A DNA stretch of 64,000 nt, from positions 27,668,618 through 27,732,617 of the forward strand of contig CM055828.1 in the NCBI GenBank assembly GCA_029582265.1. Reading direction: 5' to 3'. The position numbers were made by a program, and so were the translations under genes. Positions 18,916 to 30,500 of the stretch are shown piece by piece (position 1 is the first letter of the stretch; every line of letters starts with the position of its first letter). The notes under the pieces were generated by a model. The model ran no database searches, was not told the DNA's origin, and saw nothing but the letters and a program-made list of their open reading frames with translations. Origin of the DNA: Zoroaster sp. YZ-2022. Its lineage: Eukaryota; Echinodermata; Asteroidea; Forcipulatida; Zoroasteridae.

Positions 18916-19977
18916 CTTTGCCCAAATTATTTCAGCTCTGAAAGGTCAAGATAATTATATAATTATCACCCGAGTGTGGCATGACCATTTTTCAGAAATT
19001 TCAATTTCAAAACTGACTCTTGGGGTGTTATCTGAAATAATCTAGACAAATCAACACACAAAACTGAAACAAAATGTTTCTTTTGAAAGTGACCGCAATC
19101 GCAATCCTTCACCAGGCAAATTGCAGCTCGTTCCATGGTCCCAGTTTAAAGAATTATGTCAAGTTTAACTCATACGCCATCTGGCAGAGCTTATTATGAA
19201 GTTTGCATTGAATCACTGCAATAAGTAATTGACATGAATGTAACATGATACCTGTGCAATTATAAGCCCTACAGATAGCATTTCAACACTACAAAGGCCG
19301 TTTAAAGACTGCCATGTTGGCTTGGCTTATAGCATTTAGTATTTACAGGGGACACTTCTCACAAAATGGTTTTCTGCCAAAAAATCAGGTTTTTAAATGT
19401 TTAAAAGTTAAAACAGATAAGGTTTACAGTGACACCATGTAATAAACTCTCTTAAGTCTTATTCGCTCTATAATGGCCTCAAGCAACACGCTACCTTTAC
19501 CGCAATGAAATCATTCCAAATGAATTCAGCTCTTGCCCAATCTGAGACATAGATCCACCCCTGGGCGCCATTCACTGGCCTGTGTGGAGTACATTAATGC
19601 TGCCACCGTACGCAGTAATTCAAATGTTGATGTTTCGAGCAATGCGCATCGATAGTACAAGAATCCCTTGGAGCGATGCTCATTTCAGAGGGCCGTGTAA
19701 CGCGGCTCACACTGACAGATGTGACAGATTTCAGGAAAATGCCCCAGAGAAAAAAATAGTTTTGTTGATTGATCTGCTTGGGTAACATCTCTGTCTACCC
19801 CACCATCAACCCCTCCTCTCTCTCTATATATACCGGTATAGGATCCAATATGGGTCTCGACAATCCTGTCCTTAGGGCTCAGCTGGTCTCAAAAGATTAC
19901 TGGCTAGTACTATTAAAAATTTTCCACGATACTATAGTATGCTATGATTGCATTAAGATTCCATTAAGATTCGGAGT

Positions 19978-20008
<31 letters not shown>

Positions 20009-20039
20009 CGACATCAGCCAATTTTTCTTTGCTCACTGC

Positions 20040-20091
<52 letters not shown>

Positions 20092-20985
20092 TGATCATAT
20101 GATAAACTGAATCAGGCCATTTTTCATTTCATAAATTTTGATGGAATTGATAAAGTCTGATGGATCCTTTTATTTTTTACCCAAGAACATTTTTGAACAA
20201 CAGCTTATTTTTGTATCATATTTCACTGACATACAAATGGTTGTCAGTTTTAATATTGTGGGCTACTTTTTTTTTATTGCCAAATTGCAATTTGTGTCAA
20301 CTAAGAGATGCTAGATGATACTGTTCCACATAGCACTGCCCTGAAAGTTCATAAATAATGATTTCATCCCCATGGCGATTTCATTGTTATTTAATACTAA
20401 TTCCAGCATGAAATTCAAGTTGTTGTTTCCTGGTACCTCTGGCATTTTCTCCAGAGAAATATACGACTGCTGCAAGCTCATAAAAGAGTTAAAATGCTTG
20501 ATTCATCCCGATGTAGGCCCTAATGGCTTCGTTTGCCACAACCAAAATGAGAACAATATTTAGAAATCTTGTGATGAATTGTCACAAGACTGATATTCAA
20601 ATGTACTTAAGAAGATTAAACGGGGAAACTATTGAAATTTGAACTTTGAATAATTGTAGTGTATTATTTGTTGGAATTATGTAATGCCAGTGAATGGCAA
20701 ATTTCTATAAAAAAATAAAAAATAATAATAATTAATATCAAATCTTTCCGTGAGACTAGTCTGAGACCAAGACCTCAGTCGAGACCTCCAACACAATATA
20801 ATAAATCAAAGTAAAATGCATATCTGTTCTATGGTGCTGTGTTCTGATTGTCTCATAATTCCCAGTTCATGAGTCATGAACTGGAGGTGGTTATTGCTCA
20901 CTCGAGTTCACAACTTGGAAGAAACCTGATGCATGAGCGCAGTATGCCTAATAAGTGAAACACAACAGGATTGGAATGTGGCTTC
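18916..20985. repeat. Long intron with (TA)n tracts and a SINE tail remnant
   Basis: Alternating TA tracts lie at about 19978-20004 and 20042-20090. Between them, CATCAGCCAATTTTTCTTTG CTCACTGCC is shared with the sequence beside the tRNA-like element at 36349-36420, so it is probably a retroposon tail. A partial foldback-family motif (CAGTGACACCATGTAATAAA) is at 19428. No exon supported in 2 kb. Confidence 0.6.
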
Positions 20986-21282
20986 AAGGCGAAAAGAAAA
21001 CAAATTCTCTCTGGTTTCTGGTCTCAGCGCGTGTCGTTCCAGACCCATGCATCAGCATTTTTAGTTTTTTTTTTTTTTGCCTTGATACAATGTCCAATTG
21101 CAGCCAAAATTGCTGGATCCATTGGAATTCTGCCGTGCTGTGTTTTAAGTGACTTTTTTCACATAGGGGTATGAACGTTTGCCCGATTTGTGTTGCCTCT
21201 CTTAGCCACCATACTTTGTGTATGGGAAGTTTGGTCTGGTTCCAATAACCGCGTATACATGTATCACGTATTTCACTGGCTG

Positions 21283-21313
<31 letters not shown>

Positions 21314-21378
21314 GCGGGTCACCACACCGATTTTGAAGCCGACCTATGACCAGAAACCACAGACCGTTTTTTTCGCCT
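20986..21378. mobile_element. MITE of the 'GGTTTCTGGTCTC' family, long copy
   Basis: The most complete plus-orientation copy. It has ends AAGGCGAAAAG...CTCTCTGGTTTCTGGTC and GACCAGAAACCACAGACC...CGCC. The interior includes CACATAGGGGTATGAACG, CCACCATACTTTGTGTATGG and a poly-A of about 30 bp. It serves as the reference for the other five copies. Confidence 0.82.
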
Positions 21379-21907
21379 AAAATACCTGTTTGAATAGGTC
21401 AAATGGATGAAGTTAATGCAGAAACAAAAGTAGGCTCAAGCTCCGATCATGCATAGAGATGCAAATAAAAGCCTATATAACAGCCCATGCAAGCAAGCTC
21501 TCGTAAATCCACTCCCTCTATAAACTGAGGGCCCAACACACCCAGCTGGCACAAAAAGTCATGTGGTTAAAACTTAATAGTCATGTGGGTAAAACTTGTC
21601 GAACTTGTTAGTTTACATCAGCGGATCAGGGTTGGGGGGGGGGGGGGGAGCGGACACTTGCCTCATTGTTTGTAGCTGTGTATGTAAATTTACCAACAAT
21701 TGTTGTGTGCCATTTTTTGTTGGGGGGGGGGGCAGTGTCCACCTTTTTGTTACCACAAGGCTATAGACAATGCCGTAACCTTGTTCAACACTCTCCTATG
21801 AATCTGCTCCTGTATTCTCACAGTGGTTGCAACATCTTACCCGTTATCTACTGTGCGTGCGGAGGGGGGTTGGATCTAAGAATAGCTACGAACATAGGGC
21901 ATCTCAC

Positions 21908-21988
21908 CTGGAAGACTACTTTTACTCTCCAGTTTAGGGTGTTTCTTGCCCATCTTGGGAGTTCCTTGGGTATGATGGAGGTCGCCGC
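21908..21988 (-). CDS. SLC4A2-like: Probable anion exchanger micro-exon (N-terminal extension)
   Basis: An 81-nt (or 84-nt) segment lies between acceptor TTATAGCAG and a strong donor CCAG|GTGAGA. It encodes (R)GDLHHTQGTPKMGKKHPK and LESKSSLP(G). There is no clear homology, since this part of AE proteins is poorly conserved. The evidence is splice phase: it accepts phase 1 from 26764-27083 and delivers phase 1 to 15338-15453, exactly closing the gap between two independently found exons. Two acceptor choices 3 bp apart are both in frame. Confidence 0.62.
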
Positions 21989-22159
21989 CTGCTATAACAT
22001 GAGTAATGAGATGAGCAAGAACATGCAAGGAGATCACCAAAGACATGCAGCATGAAACCAAAGATAGGAAGGCATGCATTGTAGCATGATTCATGGTCAA
22101 GGCTAAAATTGACCCAAAAAAATCAAGCGCTGATTTCATCAACTGTAGCATGATTCATG

Positions 22160-22199
<40 letters not shown>

Positions 22200-22204
<5 letters not shown>

Positions 22205-22449
22205 TATGTCCCAAAAAAGTGTCACTCTAACTATTTCTGAAAATATACCAAAACCACGAAATAAATTTTGGAACTTTTTCAATTGCACAGATACTCCTAA
22301 TCCTTTATGTGAGAAATTACATAAAACTCACAGGTGTTTAGGCCAAGGATTAGGAGTATCTGTGCAATTGAAAAAGTTCCAAAATGTATTTCGGGGTTTT
22401 GGTATATTTTCAGAAATAGTTAGAGTGACTTTTTTTGGGACATACTGTA
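22200..22449. mobile_element. mariner-like palindromic MITE in an (AT)n tract
   Basis: Ends CAGTATGTCCCAAAAAAGTG and ACTTTTTTTGGGACATACTG are flanked by TA. The arms are over 80 bp (GAACTTTTTCAATTGCACAG and its inverse) around a short loop, so the element folds almost completely. It is preceded by an (AT)n tract at 22162-22199, a natural TA-rich target. Confidence 0.9.
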
Positions 22450-23291
22450 TATATACACACAAAAAAACAATGTGCTGTTCGTTGATTTCATCAATTTGAA
22501 AGGCACACAAAACATGTTTTAAGACATCCCTTTCTCCCTTTTTAAATTCATACAAAAAAAAAGGATTGGAAATCAGATCGCTTTTGGATAAAAAGCTTAC
22601 ATGCATGGGTCTGAATACAACCCTTTCCCATCCCAATATCATCAGTCTTGTAACACTGTCTTTGTATGCTTTAATGGTGAAAAATAATGAACAGCCCTGA
22701 AGGCAATAATTTGCATTTAAAAAAAACAATGTTGCTGCCGCAAAATTCTTTTGGGCAGGAGTTGAAGCAACAGCTGCCAACTGGTTAGGAATTTTGCTGC
22801 AAGACGTTAGGCAAATTTATATGCTTTATATTAGCGAGTTGAAAAACACGATGGCCAGTTAGCCTGCAAGCAAGCCAGCCAGTTTGTATGTTTTGCAGTT
22901 TTGCATGTAATATAATCTGGCCAACCATCCAAAAACAAGGATCTAAACAGTCTTATTGCCTGATATTGAGGGATAAAAACATCGAATTTCAAAATCGGAC
23001 ATTATTTGTCAAAATATTTAAGACCATGCAGATCAAACAGTGAGGTGCATCACAGTCATATACTGGACAGTGAAGGTAAAAGTTACTCTAATATACGTGT
23101 AAACTGAATAAAGACAGACATAAATAATTAAGACATTTCATTGATTCAGCTTGTTCAACCTTACACTAGGACAGAAATCACACGTTCAATTCAATGAGTT
23201 ATAATGTCCTGCTCTTGACAAAAAAATCCTCTGTTGGTTTCTTGTGACAGATTTCTTGATGGCTAATCGTGAGGTAAACATCAAATCTTGA
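22450..23291. other. Intron, nothing recognised
   Basis: No exon or bounded repeat was identified. Short minus-strand open frames show no domain. Confidence 0.5.
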
Positions 23292-23545
23292 CCTATCATC
23301 AGGGGTGGACCTTAACACCAGCCCCACTGCTAGAGACGGGTTAATTTACCTGTTGGGCAGGTAAAACTTGAAAACAACCAGCCTGGCTTGTGGATAACAT
23401 TTTAAGAGAATAGCAGCACTGGTGGATTGCCAAATACTTGCGTCAGGCTGGGAAAAAAAATTGTCCGACTGGCCGATTTTTGTATTTAATACCTGCCAGG
23501 CTGGCTTTTGTTGGATAAAAGTTAAGGTCCACACCAGCCTATCAT
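23292..23545. mobile_element. hAT-like MITE with 8-bp target duplication
   Basis: Direct repeats CCTATCAT (23292-23299 and 23538-23545) flank CAGGGGTGGACCTTAAC and its partial inverse GTTAAGGTCCACACCAG. Inside, CCAGCCTGGCTTGTGG and CTGCCAGGCTGGC are also inversely related. CAGGGGTGG is a frequent hAT terminus. It is 238 bp without an ORF. Confidence 0.88.
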
Positions 23546-23644
23546 CCACTTACAGATCAACTTATCACAACAGGATGAGGACAACATCCCTAATAGTACG
23601 ATGCATTAATACCTGACTAATACAAATAGGTTCTTGACAAGAGA

Positions 23645-24115
23645 AAGACACGGTATGGACTAAAACACAGAACAAAATAGAACGGAACAAAACAGAACGA
23701 AACAGAACTGACAAATGGGTACAGAGTACAAAAGACTGAAAGCGAACAGAATGGAATAGGGAAAAGTAAAATTGAACGGAATTGAATAAGACAATTGAGG
23801 TGCACCAAAAACAAAATTAAAATAAACAAAATGGATATAAACAAGAGAATGAAACAAGAAGGGAAATGGAACAGAACAGAAAGAAATGCAACAGAACAGA
23901 AAATAACATGAGGGAAATGACAATGCAGACTGAAATGAATGGAATAAAATGAAATGGAACAGAATGAAATGGAAGAGCAAATAATGGAAACGAACAAAAC
24001 ATTTTTTTTTAAATACCAGAAGAAATGCAACAAATAGAAGAATGGAATAGAACAGAACAAAATAAACTAAGATGACACAGAACAGACCAAAACACAACAA
24101 AACAAATCAAAAGAG
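23645..24115. repeat. Degenerate purine-rich pentanucleotide satellite
   Basis: About 470 bp consist of variants of GAACA, GAAAC and GAAAT (AACAGAACGAAACAGAAC and similar), with almost no pyrimidines on the plus strand. The minus-strand open frames, rich in Phe/Ser/Leu, are artefacts of this composition. Confidence 0.88.
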
Positions 24116-26763
24116 AAAGTCAAATGCTAGCACAAATAGAATTTTAAATAAGTGACCATCGTGGAGATGTACGGTAGCAGAAAAAAAATGCACAGATCGA
24201 CAAGGCAACTCTAAATCAATAGTGAAGGTCTAGTAATTCACAAAGCAACAAACACTGACAACGTGATCTGACCCTTATTTCAAGAAGCGCTAAGACACGA
24301 CTTAAGTGGAGTGAAGAAGACTTACACGTTGTAACTTCCAATGCGTCTTCGGAACAATTTCAGCCAACATAAAACAAGACGTAGAAGTTAAACGAGACGT
24401 AAAGTTAAACTGACAATGCATTCCTTGTTTTAAGTTAAGATGACCACTACCATCATCTAAAGTTACGAAGGAAATTATCATCGCTTTTCAGAGGGTGAAG
24501 AATTTGTGGAGAAGTAAATCAGTCAAATGATTTATAAACCTCCATTATACATTATCTGTGAACACTTTTTTTTAGTTATCTTGGTTAATTATATGTGTCA
24601 ATTATCATGATAGTATTCACCATTTTTGATGATGTCTGTAAAAATTGTCCGCAGTTTTATTTTGAATGAATTGTTCTTTTTTGAGGAAATCAGACAAAAC
24701 GTTTTAGCCCCGTTTCATTTGTTTTTCATCCTTAAGATGTGTTTATGGCTCAATGCATGTGGTGATGTCTGTGATTCATCATGTCTGTGACTCATCATCA
24801 CAAGTTAAGACGGGTTTTGTCAAATCAGGCCTTGGACAGACAAAATGTGGACAATGGAAGAAACCAACGACAAATGCAAATTTACATAATCAGAAATATT
24901 GTAACAAATGCCTATTGATGCACAAAACTTGCATAAAAATCATTCAAGTATCCCTGTAAAACATCCACAAAAATAAAAAATAAAAAAAAAAATAAAAAAT
25001 CACCACGGACAAAAACTAACATGATTGTGATTGTTGCATTCCAACATTCATACATAAATTTGTGACTTCATTTCAGATTACAGGTGTGTATTATGCTACA
25101 GAACCAGAATATGCAATTTTCTGTTTTTTTTCAAAAACATCTTTAAAAAAAAACCCAAAAAAAGCAGCTATCCTTACTTATGCGAAGTATGTATGAGCAC
25201 AAGTAAAATTGCAGTGAACGTGCACTCAGTATCTTGTTGATAGCCACTTTAGCGTCAAAAGAGCATTGTAGTTACAATTCATACATGTGCGTTTGTTATG
25301 GTCCTACGTGTGCGCGTACATCTGCCAGCCAATGGTTGATGTAGATATTTCCTGCAAAATACACCAAACGCAACGCACTTTCGTTGCTCAGTGATCTAAC
25401 AAGACATGCCCTCAACAGCTAATCATGCTCGATGTGAATAGTCATAGGTGTGGATTTTTAGCTTAATAGTCAGTAAGCAGCATCATGACATTGGGGCTGG
25501 TTGACTTTAAAAGGCTTTGTATAACTAGGGCACTCTTGTGCTTTAATAGGGAGAGCCTCGGATGGAATTTCATGTGGTACGGTGCAACCCTGGACATTGT
25601 AGGGAGCCAACCTTTCTAATGTGGACAATCTCCAACTAATCCCTTTGTGCGACCACTATATGTAGGTTAAAGCCATTATACACTATGGGTATTCTCGAAG
25701 AAAAAACATTATTTATCATAGTTTTACGTCACACTTACTTGGTGTAAAGTTGATGATTGTATCAAACATCCTGTGAAGTATTTTTGTTTCAGGTGCTATC
25801 ATTTTTAGTAAATTTAGTGAAATACAATAAAATTTCCAAAATGAATATCTATTATCTGAAGACTTCAGGCTTTAACCTCTACCAAAGACAATGCACCCAG
25901 TATAAAATATCCAATGCATTTTTTTTCCTTTATATTTATTCACTAACCAAACAAAGTTGATGAAATATCTATCCAAGAAATGTTAAATTTCGAGAATGGC
26001 TGTTCTTTTTTTATGTTAATGGTTGTTATAAGCATTGTCGCTTCTCAGTGGTTAGTCGCTAAAACTAACATAAATCTTTGACACAGCAACGCGTTGACCC
26101 CCCAAAATTAATTATAATTTGGGGGGCAGGGGGAGGGGGACAGAGAAAATGAAGAGGAAGGAGATGTATCAAAGGAGGAGAGGGTGAAGAGGATAGGGGC
26201 AGGGGTGAATCAAGGGTAAATAAAAATGGGGGGGGGGGGTTTCACACATGAAATCTTATGGCAAATTTACATGTGGGATGCTCCAAAAGATTCATAGGCC
26301 TTTGTCCACCTTTGACCCCTATATCTATTAACAGGTGGGGAGGGGGACAACACAGGAAAGGAAAGGTGAGAAGAGAGACAGTGAATGATGGGCTAGATTA
26401 ATAATATGAGTATATCTTCATCACATCTCTAGCTTAAGTGCTCACTAAGGTATGTCACATTTCGGCATTCGTATCTGAATGTCAGAAAGGCGTGCAACTA
26501 TACAAGTCAACTACTAGGTAGCTATGAAGTCAAGAACATTATTTGACATTCCCAAAGGTCAGGCACATAAGATAATTTGTCATCTTTACCCTCCATATGG
26601 TGGCGTAACCACTTTTTCTGGACAGAATCCCCAGTCGGGATGGCGCTCTCTTTGCCCGGTATCTTCAGACAACCTACCGACCCCTTTTTCTCCTCGCGAT
26701 ATGGCCCGACCTCCTCGCCATCGCCCAACTGAAAGCTCAGACGGGGGCCGCATTTTTCCTTAC
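24116..26763. other. Long intron with a dispersed-repeat motif
   Basis: No exon found in 2.6 kb. The stretch near 25680-25830 (TATACACTATGGGTATTC, ACTTGGTGTAAAGTTGATGA, GGTGCTATCATTTTTAGTAA) resembles sequence at 3610-4060 and 53130-53170, probably a further old repeat. G-rich patches lie at about 26120-26150, 26228 and 26335. Confidence 0.5.
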
Positions 26764-27083
26764 GTGAACTCCCCTTGATTTTCGATTGCCCACCGCCGCC
26801 ATATTCGCCGTCGCCACCATCATTGTCGTCATCGTCTTCATCATCATCATCATCAACCAAAGAAAACTGTATACTGGGTTTTGAGATTTGAACGCGGACG
26901 CACTCACTTGCAATTCGTTGCAGGGCATGCTGGTCTAGTCTGGACGCCTCCTCCAGGTCCGTTATCTCTGTCAGCTTCTGGGGTGAGGTGGGCCCGTTGT
27001 CGGAGAAATTCTCCCCTTCTAAGGTTTCAGCATACAGGGGGAGATCACGAATTCTTGGGGGTTTATGCCTACGGCTGGAAGAC
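26764..27083 (-). CDS. SLC4A2-like: Anion exchanger exon: acidic N-terminal region
   Basis: The 320-nt exon has acceptor TTTTGTGTCGTCCCAG and donor TCAC|GTAAGG. It encodes SSSRRHKPPRIRDLPLYAET, a Glu/Thr-rich stretch, then QISKPSIQFSLV followed by a run of about 13 Asp/Glu with Asn and Gly, and GQSKIKGSS. PSIQFSLVDDDD resembles AE2 PSSVQFFLQEDD. The codons for the acidic run are GAT/GAC repeats (a trinucleotide tract on the DNA). The -1 base at the donor is C, not G, but the phase fits the next exon. Confidence 0.86.
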
Positions 27084-27330
27084 CTGGGACGACACAAAAC
27101 AAAAAAGAATAAGTGTTAAAATGGTTCTTTTTTACAGTCAATTTGGGAGCCGTCTATCTTTTACGTCATTTTCAAAAGTTTCAAAACATGATAATTGAAA
27201 TATTATATAATTTCCTGACTTTTTTTTAGACTAAATGAAGGAAGTCTTAAAAAGAATATGTTTTGGACACTTAAAAAGAGGGGATGAGGCCAGTCTGGAC
27301 AATTACTTTTATGAAACAAATTCAACTAAC

Positions 27331-27380
27331 CTTTTTCGGTGTCGGTAACTTGCACTTGGGGTTAATACTGGTGACAACCT
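27331..27380 (-). CDS. SLC4A2-like: Probable anion exchanger micro-exon, 50 nt
   Basis: The acceptor TTCGTTCACAG and donor AAAAAG|GTTAGT are both good. The exon encodes RLSPVLTPSASYRHRK(R), continuing the basic, serine-rich character into SSSRRHK of the next exon. It is required for phase: 32411-32877 ends at phase 0 while 26764-27083 begins at phase 2, and this 50-nt exon converts one to the other. No homology is claimed. Confidence 0.65.
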
Positions 27381-27939
27381 CTGTGAACGAACATTTACGA
27401 ATACTGTTATATTTAAATTTATCTTAATTTTTTGTGACAAATGAATAGTCTGACAGAAAAAAGAAAGAAGAAAAAAAAACTAGGAAAGGCTCCACAAAAA
27501 AAATGAATAAATACAAAATTAAAATATCAATATTTATGCATTATTGTACACATTTTGACTGAAAACAAATGTGTTTTAAATGAAAGATGGATACACAATT
27601 TTTGAGTGATGTCCGTCATAAGCCTTCATATATAGTATTGTGCTGTGAACATTCACGTAGATTTATGATGTTTGGATGCATATAGATAATTTGTTACAAG
27701 GTGCGAGGGCAGCCTTAGCTTTCAATTCGAACCAGACCTTCTTCAGAACCACATACAAAATACAATAATAAAACAGATCCATTTACAAGGAAAAACAGCA
27801 GGAAAGTATTTACATGTACGAGGATATGATTCAGGACTGAAGGGTAGTAACCAATGAGAAGACCAATAAGAGAAGAAATTGATTGGATAAAAGAGAAATT
27901 CTGTAAATAATACAATAATATGTAATATCAGTAAAGAAT

Positions 27940-28065
27940 GTTTGCGGTGACACCATGTCAAAAATTCTGTTCTGAGTTGTAATTAGTTCTGAAAAGAACT
28001 GCTGGTTACAACACAACGTTTCGATCAGTATGCTCTGATCGTCTTCAGGAGATTTGCAAAGCTTC
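27940..28065 (+). mobile_element. Foldback-family half copy (single arm)
   Basis: It contains TTTGCGGTGACACCATGTCA, AGTTCTGAAAAGAACTGCTG, AACGTTTCGATCAGTATGCT and CTTCAGGAGATTTGCAAAGC without the inverted second arm. Flanking TAATATCA repeats (about 27930 and 28078) may be a target duplication. It shows that the unit can insert as a monomer. Confidence 0.7.
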
Positions 28066-28151
28066 AAATCTTAATATATAATATCAATAATATTTTTCTT
28101 TTAAATATAATTATTTTAGGAATAGTTATAAATATATAATTTATAATATTA

Positions 28152-28490
28152 ATGTTGTTGTCCTCTTTCGGCTGCTCCCGTTAGAGGTTGCCACAGCGGA
28201 TCATGATCCGCATATTTGATTTGGCATACATATAGGTTTTTACGCCGGATGCCCTTCCTGACGCAACCCTCCCATTTATCCGGGCTTGGGACCGGCACTA
28301 AGCATGCACTGGCTTGTACATCCCCAGTGGCTGGGTTCAATTCGCCCCTCACAGCAATTATATGGTAAAGTGTCTTGCTCAAGGACACAAGCACCATGGT
28401 CGCGGCAAGGCTTCGAACCCACACACTCTGACGACTCAGCCATCAGAACACAAATCCGATGCACTAAACCGCTCGACCATGGCACCCCAC
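28152..28490. mobile_element. Composite retroposon: conserved 'CGGCTGCTCCCGTTAG' repeat joined to a SINE-A head
   Basis: Bases 28157-28350 read TCTTTCGGCTGCTCCCGTTA, GAGGTTGCCACAGCGGATCA, TTTTTACGCCGGATGCCCTT and CCATTTATCCGGGCTTGGGA. From memory this resembles a highly conserved dispersed repeat of fishes and marine invertebrates. It passes without a break into the SINE-A module (GTAAAGTGTCTTGCTCAAGG) and the inverted tRNA-like head ending CTCGACCATGGCACC. On the minus strand it is a SINE-A promoter head with a different tail. Confidence 0.65.
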
Positions 28491-28576
28491 TATATTTATA
28501 ATATTAATGATCTTTCAGAAATATAATAAATTTATAAGTATACAAATAATATTTGACGTAAACAAAATAACAAGTC

Positions 28577-29143
28577 CTTAAAGGGCCAGTATCGTCACGA
28601 TCAGAGCAGACTTTCAACAGGGTATGGAATCGGTGTCCTAGTTTAAGATGAACACACAGTGACTGAAAATTACTGGATCATTTATGCAGCAGTAATGGTA
28701 ATGTGACCTTATGTGGGTATTATTTTCAGTCACTGAGTTAATCTAAAACTAGCACTCCTATTCCATGGAGTGTCATGGTCGAGCGGTTTAGTGCATCGGA
28801 TTTGTGTTCTGGCGGCTGAGTCGTCAGAATGTGGGTTCGAATCCCGTCTGTGACCATGGTACTTGTGTCCTTGAGCAAGACACTTTACCATAATTGCTTC
28901 TCTCCACCCAGGAGTAAATGGGTACCTGTGAGGGCAGAGTTGGTTGTTGTGTTTGATTAGTCCATATGCGCCGAAATGGCAGCAATTGAGCTGTATACTC
29001 CCCAGGGAGCTGAGATGGTTTCAGGAATGATTTATGCGCCTGTTGAGCAGGGGTAATAATGTACAGCGCTGTGATACCTTGTGTAAGAGCGCTTTAAAAT
29101 GCCCGACATTATTTATTCCATGCCCTGTTGGTCGTGGCGATAT
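28577..29143. mobile_element. Kolobok-like MITE, copy 2, split by a SINE
   Basis: The outer ends TTAAAGGGCCAGTATCGTCA and GGCGATATTGTCTCTTTAA belong to the family at 6353 and 61895. The body is intact on both sides of a SINE-A insertion (28767-29110). TTAA flanks are present. Confidence 0.88.
28767..29116 (+). mobile_element. SINE-A variant inserted in the Kolobok-like MITE
   Basis: The 9-bp direct repeat TATTCCATG precedes the head and follows the tail, proving the insertion. The head and body are standard SINE-A. The 3' end differs from the other copies: AATGTACAGCGCTGTGATAC, then AAGAGCGCTTTAAAATGCCC and ATTATTT, instead of the CCAGTTTGGTGGATACG end. Confidence 0.9.
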
Positions 29144-29207
29144 TGTCTCTTTAATACTATGAGAAAGAGAAATATCCACTGAACGGAGAAAGAACCAAAC
29201 CACAAAA

Positions 29208-29571
29208 TCGATGCTTCAAAATCGATGTGGTGATGCTCGTTTTGTTTTTTTCCCGGCCATCTTTTTCTTTTGCCAACAGTGAAATACGTAATACATTGTA
29301 TACACGAGGACCAAATTTCCCATATACAAAGTACATGTATAGTGGCTAAGAGAGGCCTCACAAATCAGGCAAACGTTCATACCCCTATGTGAAAAAGTTG
29401 TTTAAAGCACAGCACGGCAGAATTACAATTAATCCAACAATTTTGGCTGCAATTGAACATCGTTTCATAGCAACAAAAAAAAGAAAATTAAAAATGCCTA
29501 CGCGCGGGTCTGAGGCGACACGTGCAGAGACCAGAGACCAGAAACCAGAGACTTTTTTTGTTTTTGCCTAA
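29208..29571. mobile_element. MITE of the 'GGTTTCTGGTCTC' family (inverted copy)
   Basis: Runs from ATCGATGCTTCAAAATCGAT through ACCAAATTTCCCATATACAA and CATACCCCTATGTGAAAAAG to GACCAGAAACCAGAGAC. Opposite orientation to 3281-3610. Confidence 0.78.
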
Positions 29572-30500
29572 GACTTACAAACAGTGGGCTTTCAGATGGT
29601 ACCGCCCATGAATTTTTAACTGCCAAAAAGTGTCACAGTGTGCAGAACAAATCGTAAAATGATACCAAATTATTCATGGTTTATGGCACGAAATGTCTGG
29701 CTAAGTATGCAGCTGACATTTGAGTATAGGCCTAACACTTCCTCTAAAATGTAAATGACATTAATATCTGAGTAGGAATACAATTCTACCGATCAAAGAA
29801 AAAACATTTGAATACTTAATCATGATCTGACATTTCCGTCCACCCCAAGATAAATGAAGAATATTAAGGTAGTGTTATGAGGTTGATCATGATACTTGTT
29901 TGCTTACATTAGGGCAACAGAAAATAATGCGCCTTGAGCACCAGTTTGGTGTATACGTGCGCTATATACATGTAAGTCCACATTATTATTATTATTATTA
30001 ATACCAACCAGAATGGCAGACGACATATGGTGTACATTAACCTACGTGGGCAAAACTACTGGAACATGTAGACAACCTATATTCACTACCCATCCCCCCA
30101 CCCCACATAGCTGTTGGATGTTGGGTTTGTCATAGATCTACATGTATAATCTGTCGAAATATTATCTGTGATATTGCTGTTGAGCAAGTATATAAAGAGT
30201 TTCATAGAAAAATGCTATATATCCATTTGGCTGAGAGGATATATTGCAGACTGCAGAGAAGCTGGCGTGGCGTTTATTGCGGTTTGGAATAAAACGTGAT
30301 TGAGCTTATATAGTGGTTATATTGCATTTTGCTAAAAACTGAGTTGGAACTTGTGTTTGCCTACCTGTGAACGATGTCTGATTGGTGTTGGTGCAAAAGT
30401 TTTAAATATGGCATTTATCGCGTTTTGCTATGAAACTATTCATATGTTCTGCCGTGACTCTGTGCATCATATTTCCTCAAATGGTGTACGTGGAGGCACC
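29572..30500. other. Intron with a SINE-A 3' end fragment
   Basis: Bases 29930-30001 hold only the SINE-A 3' end (GCGCCTTGAGCACCAGTTTG, GTGCGCTATATACATGTAAG, (ATT)n). Nothing else is recognised. Confidence 0.65.

Noticed and set aside
23617..24100. Phe/Ser/Leu-rich membrane-like frames on the minus strand
   Set aside because: Product of a degenerate purine-rich pentanucleotide satellite; hydrophobicity follows from composition.
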